Counted from the stretch's first letter, positions 40,851 to 49,046 are shown. The stretch: DNA of 64,000 bases from Candidatus Roizmanbacteria bacterium (GCA_016215445.1 JACRJL010000003.1:90924-154923), one strand, 5' to 3'. Translations and numbers: made by a program. Notes: a model not told the origin generated them from the sequence alone.

Positions 40851-41151
40851 TTTCTGCCAAAAATCCTTCTTTTCCCATGGCTCCGATAAACTGGTGGGCG
40901 GCCTGGCCGTCTTTAAAAATCATGAAAGTCGGAATCGAAAAAATTTGGTAAGTTGACGTCAGCTCCGGATTTTGGTCGACGTTGACTTTGAGAAATTTTA
41001 TATCAGTCAGTTCTTTAGAAAGCTCTTCGACTATCGGTTCAGTCAATTTGCAAGGTCCACACCAGTCAGCGTAAAAATCGACAAAGACCAAACCTTTCTG
41101 GTCTAGGACTTCTTTTTGAAAACCGTTTTTGTCTGTGTGGGCGACTGCCAT
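40828..41151 (-). CDS. trxA: Thioredoxin
   Basis: The product of about 107 residues has the thioredoxin fold with the active site DFYADWCGPCKLTEPIV and the cis-proline loop FSIPTFMIFKDGQ. It reduces disulfides in the cytosol and could serve NrdJ, which needs its C-terminal cysteines reduced. I chose the start MAVAHTDKNGF at 41151 because a TTGAAA-17-TAATAT promoter (41162-41190, minus strand) lies just upstream; the longer frame would include the promoter. No thioredoxin reductase is in the window. Confidence 0.9.
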   Translation of the reverse strand: MAVAHTDKNGFQKEVLDQKGLVFVDFYADWCGPCKLTEPIVEELSKELTDIKFLKVNVDQNPELTSTYQIFSIPTFMIFKDGQAAHQFIGAMGKEGFLAEIKTVKPE

Positions 41152-41274
41152 AGCAGAAAAAATATTAGAACAATTCCTTTTCAATTTCAACCGTATTTGA
41201 TATCGGATAAATTAAGCTGTTTCGACAGTCTAAATATCTATTTTTGTAGCATATAGTCAGTTGACAACAAATGA

Positions 41275-41343
41275 GTATAACGTATAACGTAGAGCGTATA
41301 ACGTTTCAGAAAAATTATTTACGTTACACGCTACACGTTATAC
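41275..41343. repeat. Inverted repeat of GTATAACGT units before comM
   Basis: GTATAACGT is repeated at 41275, 41282 and 41296. The 23-base arm 41282-41304 pairs with 41321-41343 with three mismatches around a 16-base loop. TTGACA (41261-41266) and TATAAC (41283-41288) suggest a promoter running into this hairpin, which would then be in the 5' untranslated region. Confidence 0.6.
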
Positions 41344-41348
41344 AAATA

Positions 41349-42866
41349 ATGTTAGCCAAAGTTTTGTCTGGTACCAACATCGGTTTGGACGGCGTCATGA
41401 TCACAGTCGAGGTAGACGTGGCAGAGCGCGGATTCCCAGGGTTTACAATTGTTGGCCTTCCCGACAAATCAGTCGACGAAGCCAAAGAGCGGGTAAGGGC
41501 GGCGATAATAAACACTTCCTTTGAAATGCCCGACACTCGTTTGACAGTTAACCTGGCTCCGGCCGACATCCACAAGATAGGCTCTGGTTTTGATCTGCCG
41601 ATTGCCGTTGGAATTTTGGCAGCTGCCGGAATGATAAAAAAAGAGTCTTTAAAAAATAGTCTATTTCTCGGTGAGCTATCTCTTGAAGGCGAGGTAAGAA
41701 GAGTACCGGGAGTTTTACCAATTGCGCTTTCTGCTGTTTCGAAAAAAATCGAACGGATTTTTCTTCCTTTAGGTAATGTCAGTGAGGCCAGCTTGGTTGA
41801 ACAAATAGAGATCTATCCGATGAAAAATATGGGAGAGCTTATTTTACACCTCAACGGTGAAATTCTTATTCCTCCAACTCCAGGGATAGAATTTAAGCAG
41901 AACATGAATTATGAAGACTGTTATTTATTTGAAAATATTAAAGGTCAGGAAACAGCCAAAAGGGCCTGCGAAATAGCTGCTGCCGGATTTCATAATTTAC
42001 TTTTGAAAGGGCCGCCCGGAACAGGGAAGACGCTTTTGTCGCGGGCATTTTCCACAATTTTGCCTCCTCTTGAAAAAGATGAGATTCTGGAAATCACAAA
42101 AATCTATTCTGTCGCCGGACTTTTAAAAAACAGTTTCTATATCTCCAGCCGGCCGTTTCGTTCGCCCCACCACACTACGTCCCGAATCGGGTTGGTTGGT
42201 GGAGGAAGCAATCCGACGCCAGGAGAGATTTCCTTGGCCCACCGGGGAGTGCTTTTTTTGGACGAGTTTTCAGAATTTCCAAGGACAGTGATAGAATCGC
42301 TTCGACAGCCAATGGAGGACGGGTTAATCACAATTTCCCGCGCCCAGGGAAGTTTAACTTTTCCAAGTAGATTTTTGCTTTTGGCCGCGTCCAATCCTTG
42401 TCCATGCGGTTACCTAGGGCACCCAAAAAAATCCTGCCGTTGTCTGCCCGGCGCGATTTTGAAATACAAAAAAAGACTGTCCGGCCCGCTTTTGGATAGG
42501 ATTGATCTTCATATAGACGTACCGCCGGTTGAGGAAAGTGACTTGATATCTGATTCTTTATCAGAGTCGAGTGAAATAATAAGAAGTCGGGTGGTTAAGG
42601 CGAGGATAAAACAGAAGCAAAGATTTAAGGGTTTAAAAATTTATACTAATTCCGAAATGGGTCCGTCAGAGATAAAAAAGTTTACTCGATTAGATAGTGT
42701 GGCGCTTGAACTTTTGAAAAAGGCGATATCGCGCTTATCCCTTTCGGCCAGGAGTTATTTCAAAACCATAAAGATCGCCCAGACGATTACAGATCTATCA
42801 GGGAAAGAAGTCGTCGGGTCAGAGGCAGTCGCCGAGGCCTTGCAGTATCGCTCCCATGACGATTAA
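41349..42866 (+). CDS. comM: YifB/ComM-family Mg-chelatase-like AAA ATPase
   Basis: The 505-residue protein starts MLAKVLSGTNIGLDGVMITV with the Lon-like domain signature GFTIVGLPDKSVDEAKERVR. Next come the AAA core with Walker A LLKGPPGTGKTLL, Walker B GVLFLDEFSEF, and RPFRSPHHTTSRIGLVGGG. It ends with a cysteine pair region NPCPCGYLGHPKKSCRCLPG and a C-terminal Mg-chelatase domain. ComM is a helicase that drives branch migration during natural transformation. The ATG at 41349 is preferred over an upstream in-frame ATG that would translate the inverted repeat. Confidence 0.92.
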   Translation: MLAKVLSGTNIGLDGVMITVEVDVAERGFPGFTIVGLPDKSVDEAKERVRAAIINTSFEMPDTRLTVNLAPADIHKIGSGFDLPIAVGILAAAGMIKKESLKNSLFLGELSLEGEVRRVPGVLPIALSAVSKKIERIFLPLGNVSEASLVEQIEIYPMKNMGELILHLNGEILIPPTPGIEFKQNMNYEDCYLFENIKGQETAKRACEIAAAGFHNLLLKGPPGTGKTLLSRAFSTILPPLEKDEILEITKIYSVAGLLKNSFYISSRPFRSPHHTTSRIGLVGGGSNPTPGEISLAHRGVLFLDEFSEFPRTVIESLRQPMEDGLITISRAQGSLTFPSRFLLLAASNPCPCGYLGHPKKSCRCLPGAILKYKKRLSGPLLDRIDLHIDVPPVEESDLISDSLSESSEIIRSRVVKARIKQKQRFKGLKIYTNSEMGPSEIKKFTRLDSVALELLKKAISRLSLSARSYFKTIKIAQTITDLSGKEVVGSEAVAEALQYRSHDD

Positions 42867-42872
42867 GATCCC

Positions 42873-42901
42873 TTGACAAGGCTAAAAACTTTCTCTATAC
42901 T
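42873..42901 (+). promoter_or_regulatory. Promoter of the pilin-like gene pair
   Basis: TTGACA (42873-42878), 17 bases, TATACT (42896-42901), then twelve bases to ATG 42914. Confidence 0.82.
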
Positions 42902-42913
42902 TTTTTTAATAAT

Positions 42914-43279
42914 ATGTTAACTTTCATAAATCTCATGGCTTTAAGCGTTTATGCCGACGACACTTATGCTCCGGTTAAGTTGGGTTTCACAGTTCCAAGA
43001 TTTGACGAAGCACTTACTTTTATAATCAGAATGTTTTTCGTCGTTGCCGGTTTGATTGCTTTGATCTATCTTCTTTTGGGTGCCTTGGCTTGGATTACTT
43101 CGGGTGGTAACAAGGAAAATGTCGACAAGGCAAGAGAAAAAATTCAAGCCGCTTTGATCGGAATCATTCTTATCTTTGTTGTTTTGGCAATCGTTGGCGT
43201 TTTTGAAAATATTCTCTTCCCGGCCGATTCGGGACTCGGCATTACCAAACCGATCAAATTCCCCGAATTAATTAAATAA
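42914..43279 (+). CDS. VirB2/TrbC-like pilin family membrane protein 1
   Basis: The 121-residue protein has an N-terminal signal-like segment ending near YADD. Two membrane helices surround GALAWITSGGNKENVDKAREKIQ, the loop typical of VirB2-like pilins in CPR and mycoplasmas. VirB2 subunits form type IV secretion pili or conduits. The next gene is a paralogue starting one base after the stop codon. No VirB4 or VirB6 gene is in the window. The role in DNA or protein transfer is inference. Confidence 0.7.
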   Translation: MLTFINLMALSVYADDTYAPVKLGFTVPRFDEALTFIIRMFFVVAGLIALIYLLLGALAWITSGGNKENVDKAREKIQAALIGIILIFVVLAIVGVFENILFPADSGLGITKPIKFPELIK

Positions 43280-43600
43280 ATGCAACTCGATCCTTGGGGT
43301 AGCTGTGTTGTTGACGGCGTTCCTACCTTAAAATGCTTTGAGGTTGTCTTCGGAAATATCCTAGTCATGGCATCTGCCTTCATAGTTCTAGTTCTTTTTA
43401 TAATGTTTGTCATGGGGAGTTTCCGTTATCTGACTTCTTTTGGTAACGCAGAAAAAGTCAAGCAAGCCCAAGGAACTTTAAGATATGCCCTTTTGGGATT
43501 TATTTTGTTTATCTCGACTTTTTTGATATTGAAGATAATCGATATTCTCTTTTTGGGGGGACAGAATAAAATCTTCCAGTTTAATTTAGAAGCTCCTTAA
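43280..43600 (+). CDS. VirB2/TrbC-like pilin family membrane protein 2
   Basis: The 106-residue paralogue of the previous product keeps the two-helix hairpin with GSFRYLTSFGNAEKVKQAQGTL in the loop between helices, and lacks a clear cleavable signal. It begins directly after the stop codon of the first gene (TAAATG), so the two are coupled. Having two different subunits in tandem suggests a heteropolymeric membrane structure, or one subunit acting as an adaptor. Confidence 0.65.
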   Translation: MQLDPWGSCVVDGVPTLKCFEVVFGNILVMASAFIVLVLFIMFVMGSFRYLTSFGNAEKVKQAQGTLRYALLGFILFISTFLILKIIDILFLGGQNKIFQFNLEAP

Positions 43601-43602
43601 TT

Positions 43603-43752
43603 TTATTTTCCTGGTGTGACAAAGATTACCTTGACTCCTTCTTCTTCAGGTATAGGCGAGGCCATTTTATTTCTTTCTTTGATGAAATTAAAAATGACAA
43701 AAACCAGAAGGGCTAGACCGATGGCAATTAAGACGACTCCGATCTTTTTCAT
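43603..43752 (-). CDS. 49-residue single-span membrane protein
   Basis: This short gene encodes MKKIGVVLIAIGLALLVFVI, a membrane anchor, followed by a charged tail with SPIPEEEGVKVIFVTPGK. Its ATG overlaps the stop of the upstream glycosyltransferase by four bases, which argues that it is real and translated together with it. It may help the glycosyltransferase in the membrane. No family is known to me. Confidence 0.6.
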   Translation of the reverse strand: MKKIGVVLIAIGLALLVFVIFNFIKERNKMASPIPEEEGVKVIFVTPGK

Positions 43753-44678
43753 AGATTTATTTTTTCCCTGATTAAATATCTGGGACGGTTTTGGACTTCC
43801 TTGTATATTTTACCAATATATTCGCCTATGATGCCAATCGTAATCAGTTGGATCCCGCCTAGAAACATGACGGCGACAAAGATGCCGATCCAACCCGTAA
43901 CAAATGATTCGGGGTAAAAAATCTTTTTCAAGACCTCGTAAATTATTCCCAAAAATCCAAGGGAGGCGCAAATAAATCCAAAATAAGATGCCAGCCTTAA
44001 AGGCTTGGTTGAAAAAGACATAATGCCGTCGAGGGCGAAATTGAGCATTTTGAAAAAACCATAGTGGGTTTTCCCTGTCAGTCTCCTATCTCTTCGGAAA
44101 TAGACATAGTCTGTTGGAAAACCAGACCAGGCGACCAATCCTCGCAAGAAGCTCGGTTTCTCTTTTAAGTTATTTAGATATTCCACAACTTTTTTATCAA
44201 CGAGTCTGAAATCACCGACTTCATTGGGAATGGGAGTGTCAGAAAGAAAGTTGATCAGTTTATAGAATAAAGTAGCGGTGCCAATTTTAAAAAAATCTTC
44301 TCCTTGGCGTTCGTTCCTTTTTGCGTAGACAATCTTGGCGCCCATTTGCCATTTTTCAACCATTTTGACGATTATTTCCGGGGGATCTTGGAGGTCGGCG
44401 TCTATGGTGACAACGGCGTCGCCTCGGGCAGTTTCGTATCCGGCCGAAAGAGCCATCTGGTGGCCGAAATTTCGATAAAAGCTAAGAAGTTTTATCTGCA
44501 GATTTTTTTGACCGGTCTTTTTTATAAATGCTGCGGTTTTATCGGTTGATCCGTCGTCCACAAAAATTATTTCATATTGGTATTTTTTTATAACAGGAAG
44601 AAGGCGGTCGAGGAGCGGTTTGACATTATCTTGTTCGTTGTAGACCGGAATGATGACGGACAGTAAGAAATTATCCAT
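43749..44678 (-). CDS. Family 2 glycosyltransferase, polyprenyl-phosphate hexose synthase type (GtrB/DPM1-like)
   Basis: The 309-residue protein starts LLSVIIPVYNEQDNVKPLLD with the GT2 nucleotide-binding core FVDDGSTDKTAAFI. It continues VVTIDADLQDPPEIIVKM with the DxD metal site and YRNFGHQMALSAGYE. Two C-terminal helices (about 232-285) anchor it, as in GtrB and dolichol-phosphate mannose synthases. It would load a sugar from a nucleotide donor onto polyprenyl phosphate, providing donors for GT-C enzymes such as the 2484 product. It is followed by a four-base overlapped membrane peptide gene. Confidence 0.88.
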   Translation of the reverse strand: MDNFLLSVIIPVYNEQDNVKPLLDRLLPVIKKYQYEIIFVDDGSTDKTAAFIKKTGQKNLQIKLLSFYRNFGHQMALSAGYETARGDAVVTIDADLQDPPEIIVKMVEKWQMGAKIVYAKRNERQGEDFFKIGTATLFYKLINFLSDTPIPNEVGDFRLVDKKVVEYLNNLKEKPSFLRGLVAWSGFPTDYVYFRRDRRLTGKTHYGFFKMLNFALDGIMSFSTKPLRLASYFGFICASLGFLGIIYEVLKKIFYPESFVTGWIGIFVAVMFLGGIQLITIGIIGEYIGKIYKEVQNRPRYLIREKINL

Positions 44679-44711
44679 GGATTATATTATAATATATAAC
44701 CGATTGATATT

Positions 44712-44782
44712 TACGGGGTAGTGTACGGCCGCACAGGAGGCTCATAATCTCCTAGACCGTGGTTCGACTCCCGGCCCCGTAA
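44712..44782 (+). tRNA. tRNA with CAT anticodon (Met or Ile2)
   Basis: The acceptor stem TACGGGG (44712-44718) pairs with CCCCGTA (44775-44781). The D arm GTGT/GCAC has a short loop, the anticodon stem GGAGG/TCTCC holds CTCATAA with anticodon CAT (44743-44745), and the T loop is TTCGACT. The T stem needs a bulged T (44760) to pair fully. No CCA is encoded after the discriminator A. Sequence alone does not tell elongator Met from the lysidine-modified Ile tRNA. Confidence 0.85.
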
Positions 44783-44787
44783 CAAAC

Positions 44788-45123
44788 TTATTTAAAAAAC
44801 ACTTCACGCCATTGGATGTAAATCGGTGCCGGCGTTGGCGTAATTCTGATTGGTCTTGGTGTTGGTGAGGGAATGATCAGGGCGACTTCATTTTCTTTGA
44901 GAAGATTGAGTTTGTTTCTGATGGTTTTTTCAACCTCATCACTGCTTTTTTTCTTGACTATCTCTGTTTTCAATTCAATAGATCGTTTTTTTTCTTCGTC
45001 CAACTCCTGTTTTGTCTGTCTATAAAAGGATAGCTTATTTTGGTAGTTAAAAACATTGGGTATGAGAGAGGAGAAAAGAAAGATTATGAGCAAGGCAAAA
45101 AAGAGTTTTTTAATGACTACCAT
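44788..45123 (-). CDS. FtsB/DivIC-like septum formation initiator
   Basis: The 111-residue protein has an N-terminal membrane helix (about 6-24), then a coiled coil (YQNKLSFYRQTKQELDEEKK to about 75) with a KLNLLKENEVALIIP segment. This is the FtsB/DivIC layout, which links early and late division proteins at the septum. A proline-threonine tail follows. Its start overlaps the end of the upstream yqeY-like gene by 14 bases. Confidence 0.75.
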   Translation of the reverse strand: MVVIKKLFFALLIIFLFSSLIPNVFNYQNKLSFYRQTKQELDEEKKRSIELKTEIVKKKSSDEVEKTIRNKLNLLKENEVALIIPSPTPRPIRITPTPAPIYIQWREVFFK

Positions 45124-45553
45124 AAGCGGATAAGACTTTCATGATTCTTTGCGGATCGGCTTTTGATTTCAAGAGTTTCATGCAAATGCCTATGATGGCC
45201 TTGGGGTTTTGGTCATAGATCTGCTTATTCTCTGTGACGATTTTATCAACTTCTTTTTTCAGTTCTTCATCGGTTATTTCCGCCGGAAGATATACGGAAA
45301 CTATTTCCAGTTGTTTTTTGTTTTCCGCAACCAAGTCAGTCCGGCCCCCTTTTGTAAAGGCCTCGATTGACTCGTTTAATTCTTTGGCAAATTTCTTGAG
45401 AACAAAGAGAGTTTCCTCGTCGTTTAGGTCCGTTTTTTTGTCGATTTCCTTGTTTTTAATTTGCGCTATAATAAAGCGGAGGACAGAAAGCTTTTCCTTG
45501 TCACCGGTTTTCAGGGCGGCCAGGGAATCGTCTTGTAATTTTTGCCTCAACAT
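45110..45553 (-). CDS. yqeY: GatB/YqeY domain protein
   Basis: The 147-residue product starts MLRQKLQDDSLAALKTGDKEKLSVLR and continues with the helical YqeY domain (KQLEIVSVYLPAEITDEELK, NPKAIIGICMKLLKSKADP). The domain is shared with the tail of the amidotransferase GatB and is thought to bind tRNA, but its stand-alone role is unknown. ATG 45553 is chosen because a TATAAT box lies directly upstream on the minus strand; extension to 45595 would cross it and the start of the divergent gene. Confidence 0.87.
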   Translation of the reverse strand: MLRQKLQDDSLAALKTGDKEKLSVLRFIIAQIKNKEIDKKTDLNDEETLFVLKKFAKELNESIEAFTKGGRTDLVAENKKQLEIVSVYLPAEITDEELKKEVDKIVTENKQIYDQNPKAIIGICMKLLKSKADPQRIMKVLSAYGSH

Positions 45554-45569
45554 ATAATAATTATAGCCT

Positions 45570-45968
45570 ATGGGAAAAAGAACGCACAAGGACATTTTGG
45601 AACTGATAAGAAGTTTTCAGAACTTCCTCGACAAAAAACCTTCCCTAACCAAGATGTATGAGGAAATCCAGATGATGAAGTTCAAAGTCAGACCGATTCA
45701 AGGAGATTTATCCGCCGTCAATCTGAAAAATGAAAAATTCATCACCACCTTGTGGAGCCTGGGTAAGCTCGACGAATTTTTTCAAAAAGAATTCTACCAA
45801 CTGGGCGAGAAAAACAAAGATCTCTTTAAAAAAGTTTTTGACAGCATCTATGAACGTTATCAAAATGACCTCAATCGTGTTTCCTTACTTTGGGAAAGAA
45901 CTCCTACCAAAGAAAGCTTTCTTGAGGTGGAGATATATAAAGAAAGATTAGGGAGAAAAATCAACTAA
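45570..45968 (+). CDS. Unknown helical protein (132 residues)
   Basis: The soluble, charged protein is predicted to be all helical (ILELIRSFQNFLDKKP, LGKLDEFFQKEFYQLGEKNK). It overlaps the next gene, a 3'-5' exonuclease homologue, by one base and so is translated with it. It may be its partner. No motif I recognise is present. It diverges from the yqeY-like gene. Confidence 0.55.
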   Translation: MGKRTHKDILELIRSFQNFLDKKPSLTKMYEEIQMMKFKVRPIQGDLSAVNLKNEKFITTLWSLGKLDEFFQKEFYQLGEKNKDLFKKVFDSIYERYQNDLNRVSLLWERTPTKESFLEVEIYKERLGRKIN

Positions 45969-46546
45969 TGAAAAAATTTCCAATTGTTCTCGATCTGGAA
46001 ACCAAATACAGCTTCCGTGATTTTGACGATCCGCAGAAACTGGGTATTACAGTCGTCGGAATTTACGATTACAAAGATTCACAACAAAAAATATTCGAGG
46101 AAAAGGAATTAAACAAACTGTTTCCCATCTTAGAGGCCGCCTCATACATAATCGGTTACAACGTCGTTAACTTTGACATTCCTGTTCTTCAAGCTTATTA
46201 TCCTGGTAAGGTTGAGGTCTTTCAGGCCTTTGACATTCTTGATTATATTAAGCAGAAAATCGGCCGAAGGATTTCCCTTAACGAAGTCATTGGCGCCACT
46301 CTGGGTAAGAAAAAAACCGGCCATGGTTTGCAGGCGATCGACCTTTACAACGAAGGAAAAATTGATGAACTGAAAAAATACTGCCTGGACGACGTTATGT
46401 TGACAAAGGAACTTTTCGAGTACGGGGTGAAAAACATGGAGATTTTTTATTTGACTCCCAACGGAAAACTCGCCATCGAAGTCGACTGGAAAAAATATCT
46501 GGAAAGCCAGGAAGCAAAAGATATGCCGCTGACTCTGCCGTTTTGA
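45968..46546 (+). CDS. RNase H-like 3'-5' exonuclease domain protein
   Basis: The 192-residue protein has the three exonuclease motifs of the DEDDy group. FPIVLDLET is Exo I (Asp 8, Glu 10), YIIGYNVVNFDIPVLQ is Exo II, and LKKYCLDDVMLTKELF is Exo III with the Tyr and Asp. It resembles the free exonuclease domain related to DNA polymerase B and YprB. It should trim DNA or RNA from the 3' end. It is coupled by a one-base overlap to the helical protein upstream. Confidence 0.78.
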   Translation: MKKFPIVLDLETKYSFRDFDDPQKLGITVVGIYDYKDSQQKIFEEKELNKLFPILEAASYIIGYNVVNFDIPVLQAYYPGKVEVFQAFDILDYIKQKIGRRISLNEVIGATLGKKKTGHGLQAIDLYNEGKIDELKKYCLDDVMLTKELFEYGVKNMEIFYLTPNGKLAIEVDWKKYLESQEAKDMPLTLPF

Positions 46547-46559
46547 TATAATATTTTTT

Positions 46560-47252
46560 ATGAAACTCATTCTCTCACTTCTTCTTATCATAGTGGTTAC
46601 TTTTATTGGAGCTTTTTTTTATTTGCGCCAGCCGAAAAATCTCGGAGTCACCTATACCCAGGCTGATTTGAAATCAATTTACGGAAAGTTAAAGGTTACC
46701 TTTGAACCTTTGCCAACGAACGCCGGAACGGAGAAAACTTTGATTGTATCGGGAAGCCATCCTGTCGACGCCAATTTTTCAAGCCAAGAGTTGACCGCCG
46801 CCGTTGACAACCGCAGAAAAAACTACATTTATTTTCCGTTTCGCAATGTCCAGATCCGTGTCAATCCTGACGGTTCAGTCGAAGGAGCGGGCACGGTGAA
46901 TTTTCAGGACGCAGTTAATTATTTAGTGGCGCTTGGAGTTTCCTACCAAGATATTGCCAAGGCGGCCGCCAAATTCAAAGTTCCCAACGCCGACCTGCCA
47001 GTTTATCTGAAAGTATCAGGGTCGATTCTCAATAATCTCGGCCACCTATCTGTTGAGTCCGCCAGCATCGTCAATATTCCAGTTCCGCAGGGGTTGGTTA
47101 ATCAGTATGGTCCGGCCATAAATGATTTGGTCGAGTCGGTTATAAAAGATCGTCAACCAAGCTACAACATTGAAAAGCTCGAAGTCGTTAATGGCAAGGT
47201 TCACTTCAAAGGCACCTCTCCAGATAAAGAACAAGCAGTAAGAAGTCTATAA
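46560..47252 (+). CDS. Signal-anchored extracytoplasmic protein of unknown function
   Basis: The 230-residue protein starts with a membrane anchor (about 4-22). The exported part is mainly beta and repetitive in feel (FRNVQIRVNPDGSVEGAGTV, LNNLGHLSVESASIVNIPVP), like the CPR proteins with a DUF4403 or lipid-binding-type layered sheet, but I cannot assign a family. A TGATATAAT extended -10 lies six bases before the ATG. It converges with a zinc-finger protein with a six-base overlap. Confidence 0.55.
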   Translation: MKLILSLLLIIVVTFIGAFFYLRQPKNLGVTYTQADLKSIYGKLKVTFEPLPTNAGTEKTLIVSGSHPVDANFSSQELTAAVDNRRKNYIYFPFRNVQIRVNPDGSVEGAGTVNFQDAVNYLVALGVSYQDIAKAAAKFKVPNADLPVYLKVSGSILNNLGHLSVESASIVNIPVPQGLVNQYGPAINDLVESVIKDRQPSYNIEKLEVVNGKVHFKGTSPDKEQAVRSL

Positions 47253-47489
47253 ACCTTTTTTAGATTTTTTATGATGGGTGAAGCTTTGTTGTCTTCTTAG
47301 TTGAGAAGCATCGTATTTGGCTTTTTGGGTTTTGTTGGCTTTTTCAACTATTTTTTGGCATTCAGGATCAGGACAGGCTGTTTCCGTTGTTGTGATTGTT
47401 GAGTATCCGATTTTTTCTTTCCAAGTTTTTACGAAGACTCTTTCCTTGCCGCATCTGGAGCATGGATTACTATATTTTTTATCTGCCAT
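47247..47489 (-). CDS. Small zinc-ribbon protein
   Basis: The 80-residue protein has CSRCGKE (Cys 10 and 13) and CPDPEC (about 39-44), likely forming one zinc ribbon. A lysine- and arginine-rich tail (LRRQQSFTHHKKSKKG) follows. The basic tail suggests binding to RNA or DNA. Size and layout resemble small ribbon proteins common in CPR. It has no known function. Confidence 0.6.
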   Translation of the reverse strand: MADKKYSNPCSRCGKERVFVKTWKEKIGYSTITTTETACPDPECQKIVEKANKTQKAKYDASQLRRQQSFTHHKKSKKGL

Positions 47490-47587
47490 TTTTTAAATTA
47501 AGAAGCTGTTAGATAAAGAAGTTAACAATTTCTTTATTCTATAGAGAGTATACCATTAATCCAAGATTAAATCCACTCTGCCATCAT

Positions 47588-48838
47588 TTATTTTTGAACC
47601 AATGGCAATGTAAATGCAAATGTTGAACCTTTACCAGGTTCGCTTGTTTCAAGCGCAACTTCACCATGCATCAGTTGGGCAATTTTTTTGGAAATATAAA
47701 GGCCTAAACCAGTGCTTTTAGCCGAGGACTGATTTCGAGCTCCGCCGATTTGAAAGAATCGTTTGAATAAAAGATTTTGTGATTCTTTTGGGATTCCGTT
47801 TCCTGTATCGGAAATTCTTGTTATTAAAGAAGTATCTGTAACCTGATGAGTTATCGTTATTCCTCCTTGAATAGTATATTTAATGCTGTTACTTATCAAA
47901 TTCGTCAGGACTTCTTTTGATTTTATCGGGTCAGCAAAAACGTTTCTGACTTCGCCCTCGATGGATTCGTGGCGTATATAAAGTTTGCGTTCCTTGGCAA
48001 GAAGGGAAATTTCCCGAACAACCTCATCGGTGAGCGTTACCATATTAAGTGATTTGCTGTTGACGGCCAGCCGTCCCTGGTCAATCCGCGATACGTTCAA
48101 AAAGTCATTAACGAGGTTTACTAAATATTCTATGGAATCATTGGTTTTTTTCAAATACTCGATAATCTTTTCCCGGCCGAGCGTATCAAACTGCTGTAAT
48201 AACAGAGATACGCTCATGCGGATACCGGTGAGAGGTGTTCGTAATTCGTGGGCTGCCGCAGAAAAAAAAGCTTTCTCTTCCTGAATCTTTGAAACATTTT
48301 GACTGTTGTCGGCAAAGATAAAGACAGTCGTTTTGACAATATTGTCGGATATAAGAGGGGTAATTGTTCCGAGTACGGGGATTTTTCTGTGCTGGGTGAC
48401 TATTTCCGCATTGCCCGGAAGGGTTTGGTTCTTGCCGGAAAGCGCCGCTTCAAAAAGCGAATAATCCCGTGTTTCATTAATCAGGAAATGCAATGCCTGT
48501 TGATAAAGTTTGTTTATTGCCGGTGAAATTTCCAAAAATTTTTCGGCGTAGGTGTTGACAAGCTGAATTGTGCGATTTTGATCTATGCAAATGACTCCTT
48601 CGTTCATTTGGGAAACTATCTGACCGGCATAAGTTTCATATTGGTTCTTTTCCTTTGACTGTCCGAGTATCTGGACATCTTTATCAAGTTCCGTCTGAAC
48701 TTTTCCGAGTAAAGCCTCCAGTTCATGGACTTTCTTTTCCGACTGATTTTTACTGTTTAGTCTTTGGAAATATAAGATGAAAGCCCCAATCACGGCTAAA
48801 ATTAAAAGAAGAAGTAGAATAAAAAGAAGAATACTCAT
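47588..48838 (-). CDS. Membrane sensor histidine kinase with PAS domain
   Basis: The 416-residue protein has one N-terminal membrane helix (about 3-24), a short coiled coil, and a PAS domain (about 70-180, MNEGVICIDQNRTIQLVN). The HisKA domain carries the H-box FSAAAHELRTPLTGIR. The ATPase domain has the N-box LISNSIKYT, G1 ISDTGNGIPKE and G2 STGLGLYISKK. All catalytic motifs are intact. No response regulator gene is adjacent, so the partner is elsewhere. With almost no extracytoplasmic part it probably senses a membrane or cytosolic signal through PAS. Confidence 0.9.
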   Translation of the reverse strand: MSILLFILLLLLILAVIGAFILYFQRLNSKNQSEKKVHELEALLGKVQTELDKDVQILGQSKEKNQYETYAGQIVSQMNEGVICIDQNRTIQLVNTYAEKFLEISPAINKLYQQALHFLINETRDYSLFEAALSGKNQTLPGNAEIVTQHRKIPVLGTITPLISDNIVKTTVFIFADNSQNVSKIQEEKAFFSAAAHELRTPLTGIRMSVSLLLQQFDTLGREKIIEYLKKTNDSIEYLVNLVNDFLNVSRIDQGRLAVNSKSLNMVTLTDEVVREISLLAKERKLYIRHESIEGEVRNVFADPIKSKEVLTNLISNSIKYTIQGGITITHQVTDTSLITRISDTGNGIPKESQNLLFKRFFQIGGARNQSSAKSTGLGLYISKKIAQLMHGEVALETSEPGKGSTFAFTLPLVQK

Positions 48839-48857
48839 ACCATTATGATATCAGAAT

Positions 48858-49046
48858 TTATTGAGATAAAGAAATTTTTTTGGCCTCAATTTGTCTAAGT
48901 ATTCGTTCTGCTCTTGAAAATCCTATCTTGAATTTTTTTTGGATAAAGTAGGCGAGAGGGAAGTCGAATTTATTGAGATAATCAAAAACTTTAGGCAAAA
49001 GGGGGTCTTCTGTTTCTCTATCCGTTTTATTGTTTTCGATCTTCAT
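48858..49046 (-). CDS. FtsK gamma-like winged-helix peptide
   Basis: The 62-residue protein contains DYLNKFDFPLAYFIQKKFKI then GFSRAERILRQIEAKKIS. This matches the pattern of the FtsK gamma domain (iGYnRAariidqlE), a winged helix that reads KOPS/SRS DNA motifs. Here it stands alone without the motor domain. It lies 20 bases upstream of the histidine kinase gene on the same strand. It is either a small DNA-binding regulator or the remainder of a larger gene. Confidence 0.5.
   Translation of the reverse strand: MKIENNKTDRETEDPLLPKVFDYLNKFDFPLAYFIQKKFKIGFSRAERILRQIEAKKISLSQ

Noticed and set aside
46142..46591. 149-codon antisense frame opposite the exonuclease gene
   Set aside because: It overlaps all three exonuclease motifs of the plus-strand gene and has no recognisable domain or promoter.
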